The translations under genes and the position numbers were made by a program. The notes under the pieces are model-generated. The model worked only from the letters and a program-made list of their open reading frames with translations. It searched no databases and had not been told where the DNA came from. Below are positions 22,249 through 34,039 of a DNA stretch of 64,000 bases, one piece after another (the first letter of the stretch is position 1; each line of letters begins with the position of its first letter). The stretch is from Pollenia angustigena (lineage: Eukaryota > Arthropoda > Insecta > Diptera > Polleniidae), in contig OV884056.1 of assembly GCA_930367215.1 (NCBI GenBank), forward strand, positions 230,693,127 to 230,757,126, written 5' to 3'.

Positions 22249-24423
22249 ACTAGATGAATAATTTCATTTTTTTTATTAAAAACTATGTATTTCAATAATC
22301 ATTAATGCAATAATTTTTACCAAATCCTACCCCACTGCTGATTTCTTAATGTTATACGTGCATTTAGCATTATTTTATGTGATTTTTGTGCTTAAAATAG
22401 CACTTACAGCAGACTTATCAAAATATAAATTTCGTTAAAAAACAAGTTGATATTCATTAGTTAAGGAATCAGTTTAAGAAATGCAATTCATTAAAATATA
22501 ATTTGTTTTCTTAAAATAAATAATATATAATAATAAAATACTACTGGGAAAACTGTAGTGTGCGTTATGTAGCGTGCGTCACAAAAGGTTCACGGCTTTT
22601 GTCAAAAAATCACAACATTTTTTGGCTGCGAATAAGTGCGTTTAGAATTCTCTTATAGTCATCTTTCTTTTAGGAATTAGATTTTGTATACCTTATCATG
22701 CCAAATTCGCTAAAAATTGGGAAAACGCACTTCAACCTTTAAAGTTACTTCCACTTTTTGTAGCGTGCGTCACAAAACTTTGTGATCAATTATTTCGCAA
22801 CAAATACTTGCTAAGAAATTATGATATATGCCATTCGTTAGTACATATTAATGTCACTAAATACTATATATGAGTTGAAGCTATCTTTTTTAAAAGACCA
22901 AAAAATGTTTATATTTCAATCAAAAAACGCGTGCGAATGTAGCGTTCGTCACGCAGGATTTGCCCATATAATAAATATACTGAAATTTATTGCTGAGGGA
23001 AAGCTAGCTTCTATGCGCATGTACTGGTTGCTTAGGCCTGATCATCAGGAAACCTTTTCTAAAGATTTGGGAAAAGCTAAAAATAATATACAAATACAAC
23101 CCTAAAGCGAATAAGAACTATAAACGCTCAAAGTCTTACTTGTAACAGTATCAAAGCTTAAACAAAATACCAACAATAAACAGTGAGTTTATCTTTTTGT
23201 TCCCATGAAATTTTCATTCCCCTCGAAGGGAAAAAAGCAATCGTGAATCTCATGTAAAACATTTTTCACGCTATCAAATCAATGAAATTTTTGTTGGCCA
23301 ATATGTCGGTTTGTGTCTTATTAAAGAATCTAGCCCTTAATATTCGATTTATATGAGGAACTACTTACATAATTGTTCTGTTCCCTAGCAAAAATAAAGT
23401 GAGCAAATCTAAGGGAAACGTCAACAAATAACGAGGAAAAAAACTTTTCACGAATAGAGGAATTTTTCCCCATGAACATTTTTTCACGTTATGATTCTCC
23501 TTTGAATTACCTTTTTTCATTGGAGATTTTCATGATCGCAAATATGTGAAAAGGAGAAAAATAACGAGGGAAAAATATTCACACGAGGGATATATTTTCA
23601 TATATTCGACAACAAGATGGTTGTCACGTCAAGAAGTAATCAACAGAATTTTGGATACCACTCCATTATTATTTTACTTTGAATTATTTTGAAGGAGATT
23701 TTACAAGCGCTAAATTAAATTTGATTTTATTCGGACTTTCTACTCCTTTCCTGTTTTTGCAGTACATATTGAAAATTGTAAACACAATAGATTTGGAAAT
23801 GCAATCCGAAGATGTTCCTATGCACATATTTTTAGAACGCTTTTCCATAAAAAAAGACGATAAATTCTAAAAAGTGTATGAAAACGCTCTCTGGTGGCAA
23901 TCAAAAATAAAAATTAATAAATTTCTCCGCCCTAAAAACCGCATGATACAGGTCTGTCAAGATCAAATACAATTTGTTTGCCTCTATTCTTGAATATGTT
24001 GGAAAACTAACTATTTTGAAAAATCCGGGGCTCGAAGTTAATTTTTGACCTATGGTTTCTTTGGAAACGTTTCTTGGAATGACTTATAGAACAAGAATCG
24101 CGATGTGCTTTTGACGCAAAAAAATTTTACACACCCTAGTATTTATAAAAAAAAGATTTAGTACTATTGGGGCCGAAAAAGTACGATTTTAAAAGATAAA
24201 AAAAGTTATAGACACAGTTTAGTGAGGGAAACAGCTGTTTGTTTCAATTTATGGCTTTTTTATTTTTAAAAATTGCAGCAACAAAAATTGCAAGTCTACA
24301 CGATGACTAAATATTTTTGAGTAAGCCTGTATTTAATAAATACTATTTATACTTCACAACCATTCTCACTAGATTCAAGAACCTTCTAGTCGATCCCAGA
24401 ACATTCTCTTAGAATTATTTTAA
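22249..24423. other. AT-rich stretch with three spaced copies of a GTAGCGTGCGTCACAAA motif
   Basis: No gene recognised. The motif occurs near 22570 and 22759 and, slightly changed, near 22937. Reading frames at 22851-23105 and 23679-23870 show no known motif. A terminal scrap of the AGTGAGAAAAACAGCTG type occurs near 24218-24245. Confidence 0.4.
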
Positions 24424-25070
24424 CAGCCCGGCCCCCGCTGTCGATCGACAACTTAAGCGAGCAACAACAAATCACTCATTATCGTTCTCTTAAGCGGCCC
24501 ACTAACTATCGACATGTCGATCGACTGGTTTTATTTATTGTCAAATGACTTTATTGCCAAATCAGCGATTACACAAATAAAACGCTAGTTTAGAAATAAA
24601 AATCGACAAAACATATAAATTAAGCCATTGAAATAGAACTCTGGCTGCACACAAAGCAGAATAGAAAAGAAAGGAGTAAACCAAACACAAACAAAGCAGT
24701 AAACAAAAAATCTATAAAATACAATTTCGTGAAAAATATTTAAAAAACCCAATATTATTTTAAGTGGTGGAGTTTTAAAAATATATAATTATAAAATAAT
24801 ATTTATTGTTTGTGTGTAAAGAAAATTTTGTTAAATATTTAAACAAAACGCCTCTGTCGACAACCACAACACAAAAGTGACTGATTTTGACATTTGTAGT
24901 CGCATAGTATTTCTAAGTGGGCCGCAAATTTGTATGAAAACTGTTACGTTATCGGTCGCTTGTATTGTCGATCGACTTGTCGCGCTGAAAATTCTTAATT
25001 GGCCGCAAATCAGCTGCTTGTTGTTGAAAATGCAAGCGAACGATAGCGGTCGATATCGGGGGCCGGGTTG
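24424..25070. mobile_element. 647-bp inverted-repeat element flanked by TTAA
   Basis: Left end CAGCCCGGCCCCCG, right end CGGGGGCCGGGTTG, with TTAA directly outside on both sides (24420-24423 and 25071-25074). TTAA duplications are typical of piggyBac-type transposases, which might have moved it; no transposase is inside. The arms go on imperfectly, with several GTCGATCGAC-like palindromes. A solo terminal fragment of the same family lies at 38041-38092. Confidence 0.75.
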
Positions 25071-25438
25071 TTAAATAACTGTTATACAGCTAAACCTAAA
25101 GTCGACAATTACAGTGGAGCAAATAACAATTTTAAACTAACTCGACATAACAGTATAACTTACAAGGTAACTTGTTACTTACACTATTAATTATTAAAAA
25201 ATAAATCTAATTTCTCAACAGTATTTTTTTCTAAATTTATTTTAAAAAGCAGCTGTTTGTGCTTCATACGTATACTTAATGTATACTGAGTTGTTTAAAA
25301 AAAGCAAAGCAAGATTGAAATTTATTTTGTACGTTTTTATATAAGAATTAGCTGTAAGCGCCAAATAGTAATGTGAACATGTACGTGTAACATAAAAAAT
25401 GAGCTGACAAAATATCATAAGTCAAAAATACTAAAGGC

Positions 25439-25782
25439 TAGATTACACTATTATACTTTGTATGAATACATGTCAAAAACTCAAGTAATATGACAAAGTG
25501 TGATAGTGTGAATGCAATGTGTCACGAAAATGTCAAGTATTATGAAAAACGTTTGACATCCCATACGACTTCATCGTTTTTTGAAAAATTTCTAAACAAT
25601 AATACTTTTCATTGGATCAGGGTTGCATTTTTTTCATGCGTGAGTGTTTATACTTTGTGTGATGGTGTGAAAACAAACTGTCATGTTACATTAGATTTTT
25701 TGACAGTCGCATCAAAACTCATCAGATTTCTATCTCACAAAGTATTATGGAATACGTAAGAATTGTGAGATAGTGTAATCTA
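25439..25782. mobile_element. 344-bp miniature inverted-repeat element
   Basis: The ends are TAGATTACACTATTATACTT on the left and an inverted partner (GATAGTGTAATCTA) on the right. GGC stands outside on both sides, a possible 3-bp target duplication. Confidence 0.7.
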
Positions 25783-25871
25783 GGCTTAAGTGAAACTTAA
25801 AACGATAATGTAACTCTCTTATAGTTAGTGTTTTGCACGAGATAGAAGTAGGAAACAAAAATCGCCTACTT

Positions 25872-26100
25872 AAGCTTCGGGCACACTTGTCAAATATTTG
25901 ACGAAAAGCTTAAATAAAATTCTCTTCAATTTCAATATTTCAATATTCAAAAATTCAATATTTTGATTATAATACCACATCTGAATTATAATAAGTTTTG
26001 TTTTGTAATGTTAAGACTATATTAAATCTCACTAAATATTAACAAAAGTTGTGGTTATGCTTATCTGGTCGAATGTTTAATAAGTGTGACCTTAGCTTTA
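25872..26100. mobile_element. about 230-bp miniature inverted-repeat element
   Basis: Left AAGCTTCGGGCACACTTGTC and right AAGTGTGACCTTAGCTTT form imperfect inverted ends. No clear target duplication. Confidence 0.45.
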
Positions 26101-26149
26101 GACAGGTTTCATTGATTATAAACTTTTTAAAAAGAAAAGATGTACATGA

Positions 26150-27414
26150 CGACAATGTTGATGCTTTTTATGTAAATTTTTATTGCGTACTCATGTAGCC
26201 TATCTACGACTGTTCTCCCTGAGCTCAGAAAAGAACAAGCCGGCTTTCGTGCGCACAAATCATGCATAGACCATGTAAATAGCTTAAGGATTATTGTGGA
26301 ACAGTCAGTTGAATGGAGGTCACCACAATACCTAACATTTATAGATTTTGAAAAGGCATTCGACACCATAAATCACACTTCTATATGGAAAGCACTAGCG
26401 TCTAAAGGAGTTCCCAATAAACTAATAGATCTCATCAAGGGCCTATACGCCAATGCCACCTGTCGCATACTACATGAGAGACAACTAATTAAAAAAATTT
26501 CTGTAGAAAATGGAGTTCGCCAAGGCCGCGTTTTATCACCACTGCTTTTTAATTGTGTCCTCGATGTAGTAATGAAAAAGGCCACAAGTCGTAGACGAGA
26601 CATAACGCGGGGTCCGCAAGGTCGCTTAGAGGATCTGGATTACGCAGATGACATCTGTTTGCTGAAGCATACATTTTCTGATATGCAGTCAAAGTTAACA
26701 ACTATCTATGAAACCGCACTATCCGTAGGCCTAAAGATTAACATGGGCAAAACAAAAACAATGCGCATTAATGTTAACAACGAGCAAAGGTTTACTATAC
26801 AATCCCATCAACTTGATGATGTGGAATCTTTCTGCTACCTTGTTAGCATATTCGACAGGAGTGGTGGCTCTGGCGCAGATATCTCCAGCCGAATAAATAA
26901 AGCTCGTCAATCATTTGGGCAACTAAATCCTGTGTGGAACTCGTCATACATGTCACGTCGTACAAAGCTAAGCCTGTTTAATTCAAATGTAAAATCCACC
27001 TTGCTATATGGATGCGAGACGTGGAATGCAGCAACTCGAGACATACAAGCCATACAAGTTTTCATAAATAAATTTCTACGCAAGAGTCTGCGGGTATACT
27101 GGCCCTCAACAATTTCCAACACTCGACTGTGGTCAGAAACCAACCAACAACCGATTCAAAATGAAATCCGCAAGCGAAAATGGTCCTGGATAGGTCACAC
27201 TTTGCGAAAACCACCAGAAGATATAGCAAAACAAGCTTTAGAGTGGAACCCACAAGGCAACCGCCATTCAGGACGTCCATCGCATACCTGGAAACGCCAG
27301 ATAACAATTGAGATGTCCAAACTAAACCTAAATTGGAATGAACTTTAACATCGAGCATCGGATCGAGAATATTGGAGGCAACTTGTTTTGGCCCTAGTTT
27401 AGAGTTTAAAGGAA

Positions 27415-27450
<36 letters not shown>
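26150..27450 (+). pseudogene. 5'-truncated LINE reverse transcriptase, RTE-like
   Basis: A long open frame (GTG at 26296 to 27348) continues in the same frame upstream through EQAGFRAHKSCIDHVNSLRI; further upstream the frame is broken. Motifs in order: FIDFEKAFDTINH (first catalytic Asp), GVRQGRVLSPLLFN, YADDICLL (catalytic Asp pair), GLKINMGKTKTM, YLVSIFDRSGG, NSNVKSTLLYGCETW, and a C-terminal IRKRKWSWIGHTLRKP with WNPQGNRHSGRP. The arginine of QGR replaces the usual Cys or Asp. The copy ends near a (TA)n run at 27418-27450, fitting the short-repeat tails of RTE-type LINEs. The N-terminal endonuclease is missing, so it is a dead 5' truncation, but the remaining frame is long and clean. The clade call is from memory of similar proteins. 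Confidence 0.85.
27418..27450. repeat. (TA)n microsatellite, LINE tail
   Basis: About 16 TA units directly after the LINE 3' end. Confidence 0.9.
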
Positions 27451-27451
<1 letters not shown>

Positions 27452-28378
27452 CCTGGAACGAATTTGCAACTTGTATTCAGAAATTTACAACAGTAGGATA
27501 TATGAAAAGGAGTAAAAAGCATCAGATAAGAAATGATTGTGTTAAGTTCATAGTAAGCTTAATTAATTACTAACAATTCATCATTGTGTGGCATTTAAAC
27601 ACAAATTTACCAAGCCAATTGTGTTTTTGGTTGCATACTTCTCTTTCAGGCGTCATCTAACGTAAAATGCTCGTTCGATTGAAATTGTAATTTGCAACCT
27701 TTCTACAGCCTCCACCGAAACTAGTTGTAAAGATTGTCTGTGGGTCTTAAAGTCTATTGAAATCAATCAAATGAACTTTTTGATCATATTCAAGTCCTTT
27801 TTGAGGACTCTGCGCGTTTAAAATAATCATTTATGCGCTCGTTTTTTGAGTCGAAAATAACTGTTTGCTTGGGAGAAAATGTAACCCTACCCGTGGCTCA
27901 TCTGACTCGCGTTTCTAATCAATTACGACTAATTTTTGAGACATTTTGTGATGGTACTTTGACATTACTTTTTTTTATCCAAAAAAAAACTGTAGAGTAA
28001 ATTGATCAAACTTTACCTATATTTTATCTATTTCTATTGCTTTTACTGAACTTCAATTGAAAGAAGATATGTATTGCATAACGTAATTTAAAGACTGTTA
28101 AATGATGTTTGACCTAGCCAAACGTATTGAAAAAGCAACTGTTTTTTAAATATTTAATAGGAGTGAACATAGCTTTACTGACATAAATAAGCATAAATTT
28201 ACAAAACTTACTTGCTTCAAAATCTGTAAAAAAAAACTTATAAACAGTAACAACACCAAAACAAACATTTAATTATCGGCATGCTTTGCTAAACATGACT
28301 GCAAAACGAGGCTTAAACCAGTCCCATTTCGATCATCTGCATGATCAATTTATGATTGCGCACATTCTGTACATTTTG
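27451..28378. other. AT-rich spacer, no gene seen
   Basis: No reading frame or repeat structure that I can support. Confidence 0.5.
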
Positions 28379-28490
28379 TTTTTTAAGCATGTCACTTTCT
28401 AAGCATTCCGAGGAATCATTTTCTAGGCTTGCGTTTGTTTTTTAAGCATGTCACTTTCTAAGCATTTCGAGGAATCATTTTCTAGTCTTG
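28379..28490. repeat. tandem duplication, 59-bp unit, two copies
   Basis: The phrase AAGCATGTCACTTTCTAAGC then GAGGAATCATTTTCTAG occurs twice with a 59-base period and few changes. Confidence 0.85.
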
Positions 28491-28839
28491 TTCTAATCGC
28501 AGAGCTGATATATCAGTTTTTGATCATCTATTGTAGTCTTAAAAGACTCACCTTAGTGATTCGATCTTCCACATCCTGACTGGGTTAAACCGTAACGAAC
28601 AATGCTATTGCAAAAAATTTTGGCTTGTCAAACTTTTATATGATTAGAAATCACACGGTCAAAATTTAGTGAAGATAGGTCCATAATTTACCATTGCCCT
28701 ATATAAACCTTACTTGGAAAAAAACTTTAGTAGGCCTAAAACCGTAAAAAATAATGCCACTTCAATAAGATTTCGTCAGTCATATTTTTGTAAGACTATA
28801 AATCACTTTGTCAAACTTCGTGGAGATCGACCAATTATA

Positions 28840-28895
28840 TATCATTATTATTATTATGTCCTGTGGTTCCTATAAGGAACAAAGGGCCACAAATA
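28840..28895 (-). repeat. possible LINE 3' end scrap with (TAA)n tail
   Basis: On the minus strand a GGCCCTTTGTTCCTTATAGG phrase is followed by an ACATAATAATAATAAT tail. Such tails end I-type LINEs in flies; the fragment is too short to be sure. Confidence 0.35.
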
Positions 28896-29256
28896 TATAC
28901 ATATATGGGGGACTTCATGTCAAGTGGCCCAATTTTGAAATCGATGTCTTCCGATTTGGATGAAATTTGCACAAAGGTTAGTCCTATTGGATAGTAGTTT
29001 AGACACAAATTTTCAACAAGATCGGTCTAAAAGTTTCTGAGTTAGTGGGGGTCAAAATTTGACATTTTGGCCATACAGGTGTTCTTTCTTATCCATGTAA
29101 CTTATTACCTATTGGTGTTAGCAAAATTTGTCCCAAGTAGCTTCGATAGCTATTTGATCCATCTTTTGAAAATTTTTTTTTTGTTTTTTTTAAATTTTTT
29201 TTTATTTTTTTTTTAAATTAAAAACTTTTTTTAATTTTTTTTTTTTTATCCGAAAT

Positions 29257-29293
<37 letters not shown>

Positions 29294-29300
29294 TTCAAAA
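28895..29300 (+). repeat. single arm of the foldback element family
   Basis: It matches the inner part of the left arm at about 60885-61200: the phrase AATTTTGAAATCGATGTCTT and the following 280 bases recur with few changes. Here only one arm is present, ending in long T runs (29150-29292). Confidence 0.8.
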
Positions 29301-32029
29301 GAAAGCTTATGTCTTTTCCTTTTGCAAAAGTTTGTGTTGCATTTATTTATTTTTGATCTACTTATAATGCAAAAGTAGCCATAAGCCGCACAAATATGAA
29401 ATAAATTTAATGTGGCTTACACCACTTTTGAGCTGACGGCCTCAATTATGTATGCTATTAACAAGGCGAATTTATTACAGGTGGTCTTAAAAGCCCTGCT
29501 GATATTAGCTAAAATCACTGTTGAATGTCAAAATTTTGTTTATTCTCTTTTATTATCTTTGTTTCTGTTTTGTTTTATTTCTGTTTTTGACATTGTACAA
29601 TGATTTTACAAAAACAAATTGCTTGTGGTTTTTGTACGAGTTGTACTTGTTGTAGTACCGAGATTACCTGGGATGAATTCGCCTTGGCTATTAATAATGA
29701 CAATCGGGCCTTATCTTTTTGACAACAGAATGTTATCAATCTGACAAAGCTTGGTTTAAAAATTTTAACAGATGTTTTCGGAATATGGACAACACTTCGT
29801 TGTCGTTTCAATACCGTTGGTTGACAATATTTTTACGTTATTTTGCTCTGCGTAGTGACCATAATATTTTTTTTTTTGCAATCATACTTGCGTTATAGAA
29901 GTTTTTCGTGACCATCATGTAAGAATACCATCTTTTGGAGATCCCTTATAAATATTGACCCAATTTTTATAAAATTAGGAGTCATATAAAACTAAATTGG
30001 ATCGAATTTCATATATCGATATTTCATAAATGTTATGCAGATTAAAATGTTTTTCCATAATGGTTTTTGTACCCGAGCATAATGAAAGTTGATAGTATAA
30101 TATCTAGTCATAAAGAACAAATTTCTGCCAAATTTCAAGCATCCAGAAAACACTTAATGAGCGTTGGATAAATCTTTTTTTTAGAGTAACGCACGAAATG
30201 ACAAAAACTTAATGTACTCCCCTATTCATTACTCGTGCCAGCGGAGAGTATGTATAATTAATCAATTTGACATGTGGATTAGACTGGATTTTTATAATGA
30301 CTTTTTTCCCTGAGGCGACACGCATGACTTGTAATTTTGTATGTTGGCAATTCACTCAAGCAAAAAAGCCTTATTGAAAATCCAAACTAAGAAACGGAAC
30401 ATCATAAAGCAGGGCAGTTGATGTTAAATACAATGTTCATTTATTTAAAAATTATTAAAAAAAATCTACTTTCCGTTATATTTTTGTAACTTTGGCAACT
30501 TATTTTGTTTAGAATAAAAGTATTGTATTTAATGTTTTGAGCCATAATTTGCTTAAAAGATTTAATATTTTTATCAGTTTATTGTTCATTCCTTTGGCAC
30601 CAACAAAAAAGTTTTGCAAAAAAAATACATAAATAAAAAGATTGAAGAGAAAAAATAATATTTTATTTAGTAATGTGTTGTGTTAGTTTTACTTTTTTCT
30701 TGATTCTACGTATTAAAATATATATTGTCATGGTTATAAAATTGGCTTAAATTCTATTTCTGCTGCTTCATCCTTTAGCTCATCAAACTGTTAGCAGTTG
30801 TATGATGTTGGCAATATTATTTCCTTTTTACCATTTTTTTTTTCTTTTATTTAATGTGGAAAATTGCATTTCATTTAAACTGTACTTAGGACTCATCTGC
30901 TATTTTTAGAATTTTATTCGTTTTAATAATTCAAATCAAACTTGTTTTATTTTTTTTTTTTTTTTTTTTTTTTGCTATTTAGCAAATCCAGTCAGCCAGT
31001 ATCAAGTAGAAGCAGCAGCTGTTTTTAACAATTATCTATAATTGCAATGGGGTTTCCGCATTCAATTCTGTTTTATGTCATGTCGTTTTTTGTATTTCTA
31101 GCTTATCTCCTTCATCTCTCAGCACCGTTTTTTATCAAATAAAGCATTTATTCAATCGTTTATTTTAATTTCGAAAATGTCTATTATATTTAAAAATATT
31201 CTTTCTTTTTTTTAATTTAGGTTTAAGTGTATTGGTGGGACTTGTACTTAGTAGGCGGGTTGAATAAACAATTCTTTTAAAATTCGCTTGAAAATTTAAT
31301 TTTCACTTTAAATTTATTTATTTAAATCTTCTTGCTTTTCTAAGCAATATTTTTGCAAAACACTTTTATTTTTTTATTTTCCGCTACTTTGGCTTTACTT
31401 TAATGACATTGACATACTTATATACAAACAAACATACACATCTGTGGCATTTTGACAAAACATCTTAAGTCGAAATAAGATACCAAGGCCCATCTATCAG
31501 GTCTGCTTACTTGAACAAAAACAAAAAACGACATGTATTTTGTTTATGTAAAATTTCTTTTTAGTTGTCAAAAACTTACTACCACATATACAAAGCAAAA
31601 GGAAAAACAAAGCAAAAAGGAAAAAACGTGTATGTGTGGCATATTATAAACTTATGTGTAGGAAAAAACAATAAACGTAAACAACATATACATGCACATG
31701 TAAGCAAAATGTAAACAACATTTGACAACTAAAAAGAACATAAACAATGATCATCAGGCTTCTTGCGCAGACCTATTCAATAGGCCTTGTAAGATACTAG
31801 CAAAAAAGTTTTTAAAAGAAAACTTGATGAAAAAATAAATTTTCGCAAATAATAAAATAAACCAAAATTAAAGAAAAAATTTCGTTTATAATACAAAATT
31901 TTAAAAACGTAAAAAAAAATATTTTTTTAATGAAATGATTAGCAACATTTTTTCAACTTTTTAAATTTGACTTAAAATGTTTTGTCAAAATGCCACGGAT
32001 ATGTACATATATTTTTACTTGCTTACTCA
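29301..32029. other. AT-rich stretch with poly-T runs, no gene recognised
   Basis: Small frames (29412-29603, 29575-29811) have no known motif. T runs occur near 30950-30972. Nothing else supportable. Confidence 0.45.
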
Positions 32030-32891
32030 ATCGGCTTTTACAGAACATTGGTTCCTGTTGCCGAACCTTGTTGCGCTTCGTTCTTCTGCGTTTCTTCTCC
32101 AATAAAGAGCTGACGAAATTTCAAAATGTCTTCCACCGGAGTTTTGATCTTCCGTTTCTGCGTGAAACGTTACCAGGTTCGTGTTTAATAACCATTTAGC
32201 TTTATTTATTTATTCGCCCGTGCTCGACACCGATATTCTTAGCCAGCGCAGATTGGTCAATTGATTTTACAAAGAATTTCTCTCTCGAATACTCCAAATA
32301 CTGCCTCTTCTGCTGCAGAACCATATAACAGCACGGGCAGTATTAGTGTCTTGTAAAGGGTGTTTTTTGTTTGTTTGTTTTTTTGGTCCGAAGCAGCATC
32401 TATTAGCCAAGATTATTCTTCGTGTTATCTTAAAACTGATGTTGTTTGTTTTGTTTATGTTAGTGCCTAGGTAGATAAAATCAATGACTATTTCAGAGTT
32501 GCAGTTTTCACTTCCACTGTTATCCCGAATCTGCTGGAAATTTTGGTGGTAGATACCATCATCTTGGTTTTATCTCCGTTTACTGCCAGACACAATTTGG
32601 TATGATGTCCACCACATTGGCATTAGTGTTGTTTTGTGTATAGTGTGCCAGCCTTATCTACAGCTGCGTTTCGTACAACCGTTTTTAGCAGAAAGTTAAA
32701 AATATCACACGAGAGACTGTTCCCTTGTCTGAAACTTTGCTTTGCACTGAATGGCTCGGAGAGGTTCTTTTCTATTTTAACCGAGGATATCAGATCAATA
32801 AAGGTCATCTTGCAAATCCTTATAAACTTTGCATTAATATTAAAATCAAGCATAGCTTGAGACACCTTTCAATGTATGGGACAGTTGAAAG

Positions 32892-33366
32892 TAGTGCTAG
32901 GAAACTATCGATACTATTGATTGTCTCAAACTGTCGAAAATATCGATAGGAAAAATATCAATATCGATATTATTATTTTTTTAAAAATACAGCTACGATA
33001 CAGCTATACACACACAGTTTTTTGCTGCAAGTTTTTACTTGCTATTATTAATTCGCGCAGAATTACAGCAATGAATACAAACAACAAGAATTGCAGGTGA
33101 TATGGATTGCTTATCTGGCCTTAATGCCGACATTTTTATATGTTTACATACGGACTGAAATGTCAGATATGTTTTATAATGTAAAAAAAAAAATCAAATA
33201 AAAATGCAATTGCAATTGCTAGCATTGGATAAAACAGTGCCCCGGTGGGCTAGCTAGTAGTGAGCTAGTCTATCAACTCCGGGGTTGCGGGTTCGATTCC
33301 CGCCAGAAACTCTGGTTTCTTTCCTGCAGACAAGTGTAAAGCTTCGCGGGGATTATCATAGGGAAT

Positions 33367-33397
<31 letters not shown>

Positions 33398-33769
33398 TGA
33401 ACGACCATTAGAGGAAAAGTCTGCTAGATTGATTACCTTTTGGGTTGAGAATCAAATCCAATTCAGAACATAATCTTAAGTTGCAATAAAATATCTTATA
33501 GTCCATGTTACTTTGGTTCCTTCAGAAAGGTGCTTATCAGCATCACAATTTCTAAAAACTGTCATCTAAAATACCGTGCGAACATACATACGTCTCATAG
33601 GTTCAATAAAGTGATAAAAACAACGAACTGTAGCCTGATAAACAACTAGTTACAGTTTTCCTATTTAAGTACAAACATTCAGTCGATAGTAATATCGATA
33701 TATCGATAGTGAAATCTGAACTATCGATAAATATCGATAGTAGAAAATATCGATAGTATTCCAGCACTA
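32892..33769. mobile_element. 878-bp hAT-like non-autonomous element with TATCGATA clusters
   Basis: Ends TAGTGCTAGGAAACTATCGA and the inverse of TAGTGCTGGAATACTATCGA. A perfect 8-bp duplication GTTGAAAG flanks it (32884-32891 and 33770-33777), the size made by hAT transposases. Eight exact TATCGATA motifs sit near the two ends: 32906, 32941, 32962, 33693, 33701, 33722, 33732 and 33748. No transposase seen. A SINE is nested at 33236-33397, and the element itself splits a LINE. Confidence 0.88.
33236..33397 (+). mobile_element. tRNA-derived SINE, copy 1
   Basis: The head GTGCCCCGGTGGGCTAGC leads to an intact B box, GGTTCGATTCC (33290-33300), with A-box-like sequence about 45 bases upstream. 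A non-tRNA body follows (GGTTTCTTTCCTGCAGAC, CTTCGCGGGGATTA) and a pure A27 tail (33371-33397). The long clean tail suggests a young copy. A second, inverted copy is at 50669-50795. Confidence 0.85.
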
Positions 33770-34039
33770 GTTGAAAGCGACCTTGTAGTCGACAAATAGA
33801 TGATAGGTGTCGATCGCGTTTTAAAGGTATTTTCCCGGATTTGATGCAGTGTGAATATTTGGGCTATAGTGGATTTGCCAGGTCAAAAGCCGCATTGATA
33901 TGGCCTAATTATTCCACCGACTTTTTTTTAATCTCTCACACATAACCTTCGACATTATTCTTCTGTACTTGGCACATACTGCCATGTCTCCTTTTTTATG
34001 TGCACGGGACATAATATACTAAGGTAAAAATTGGGTGTT

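Noticed and set aside
33236..33310. Possible tRNA gene
   Set aside because: A B box is present, but the body and long A tail show a SINE, and a second dispersed copy exists.
33285..33473. 62-residue frame with a Lys run
   Set aside because: It is the SINE and its A tail read in frame.
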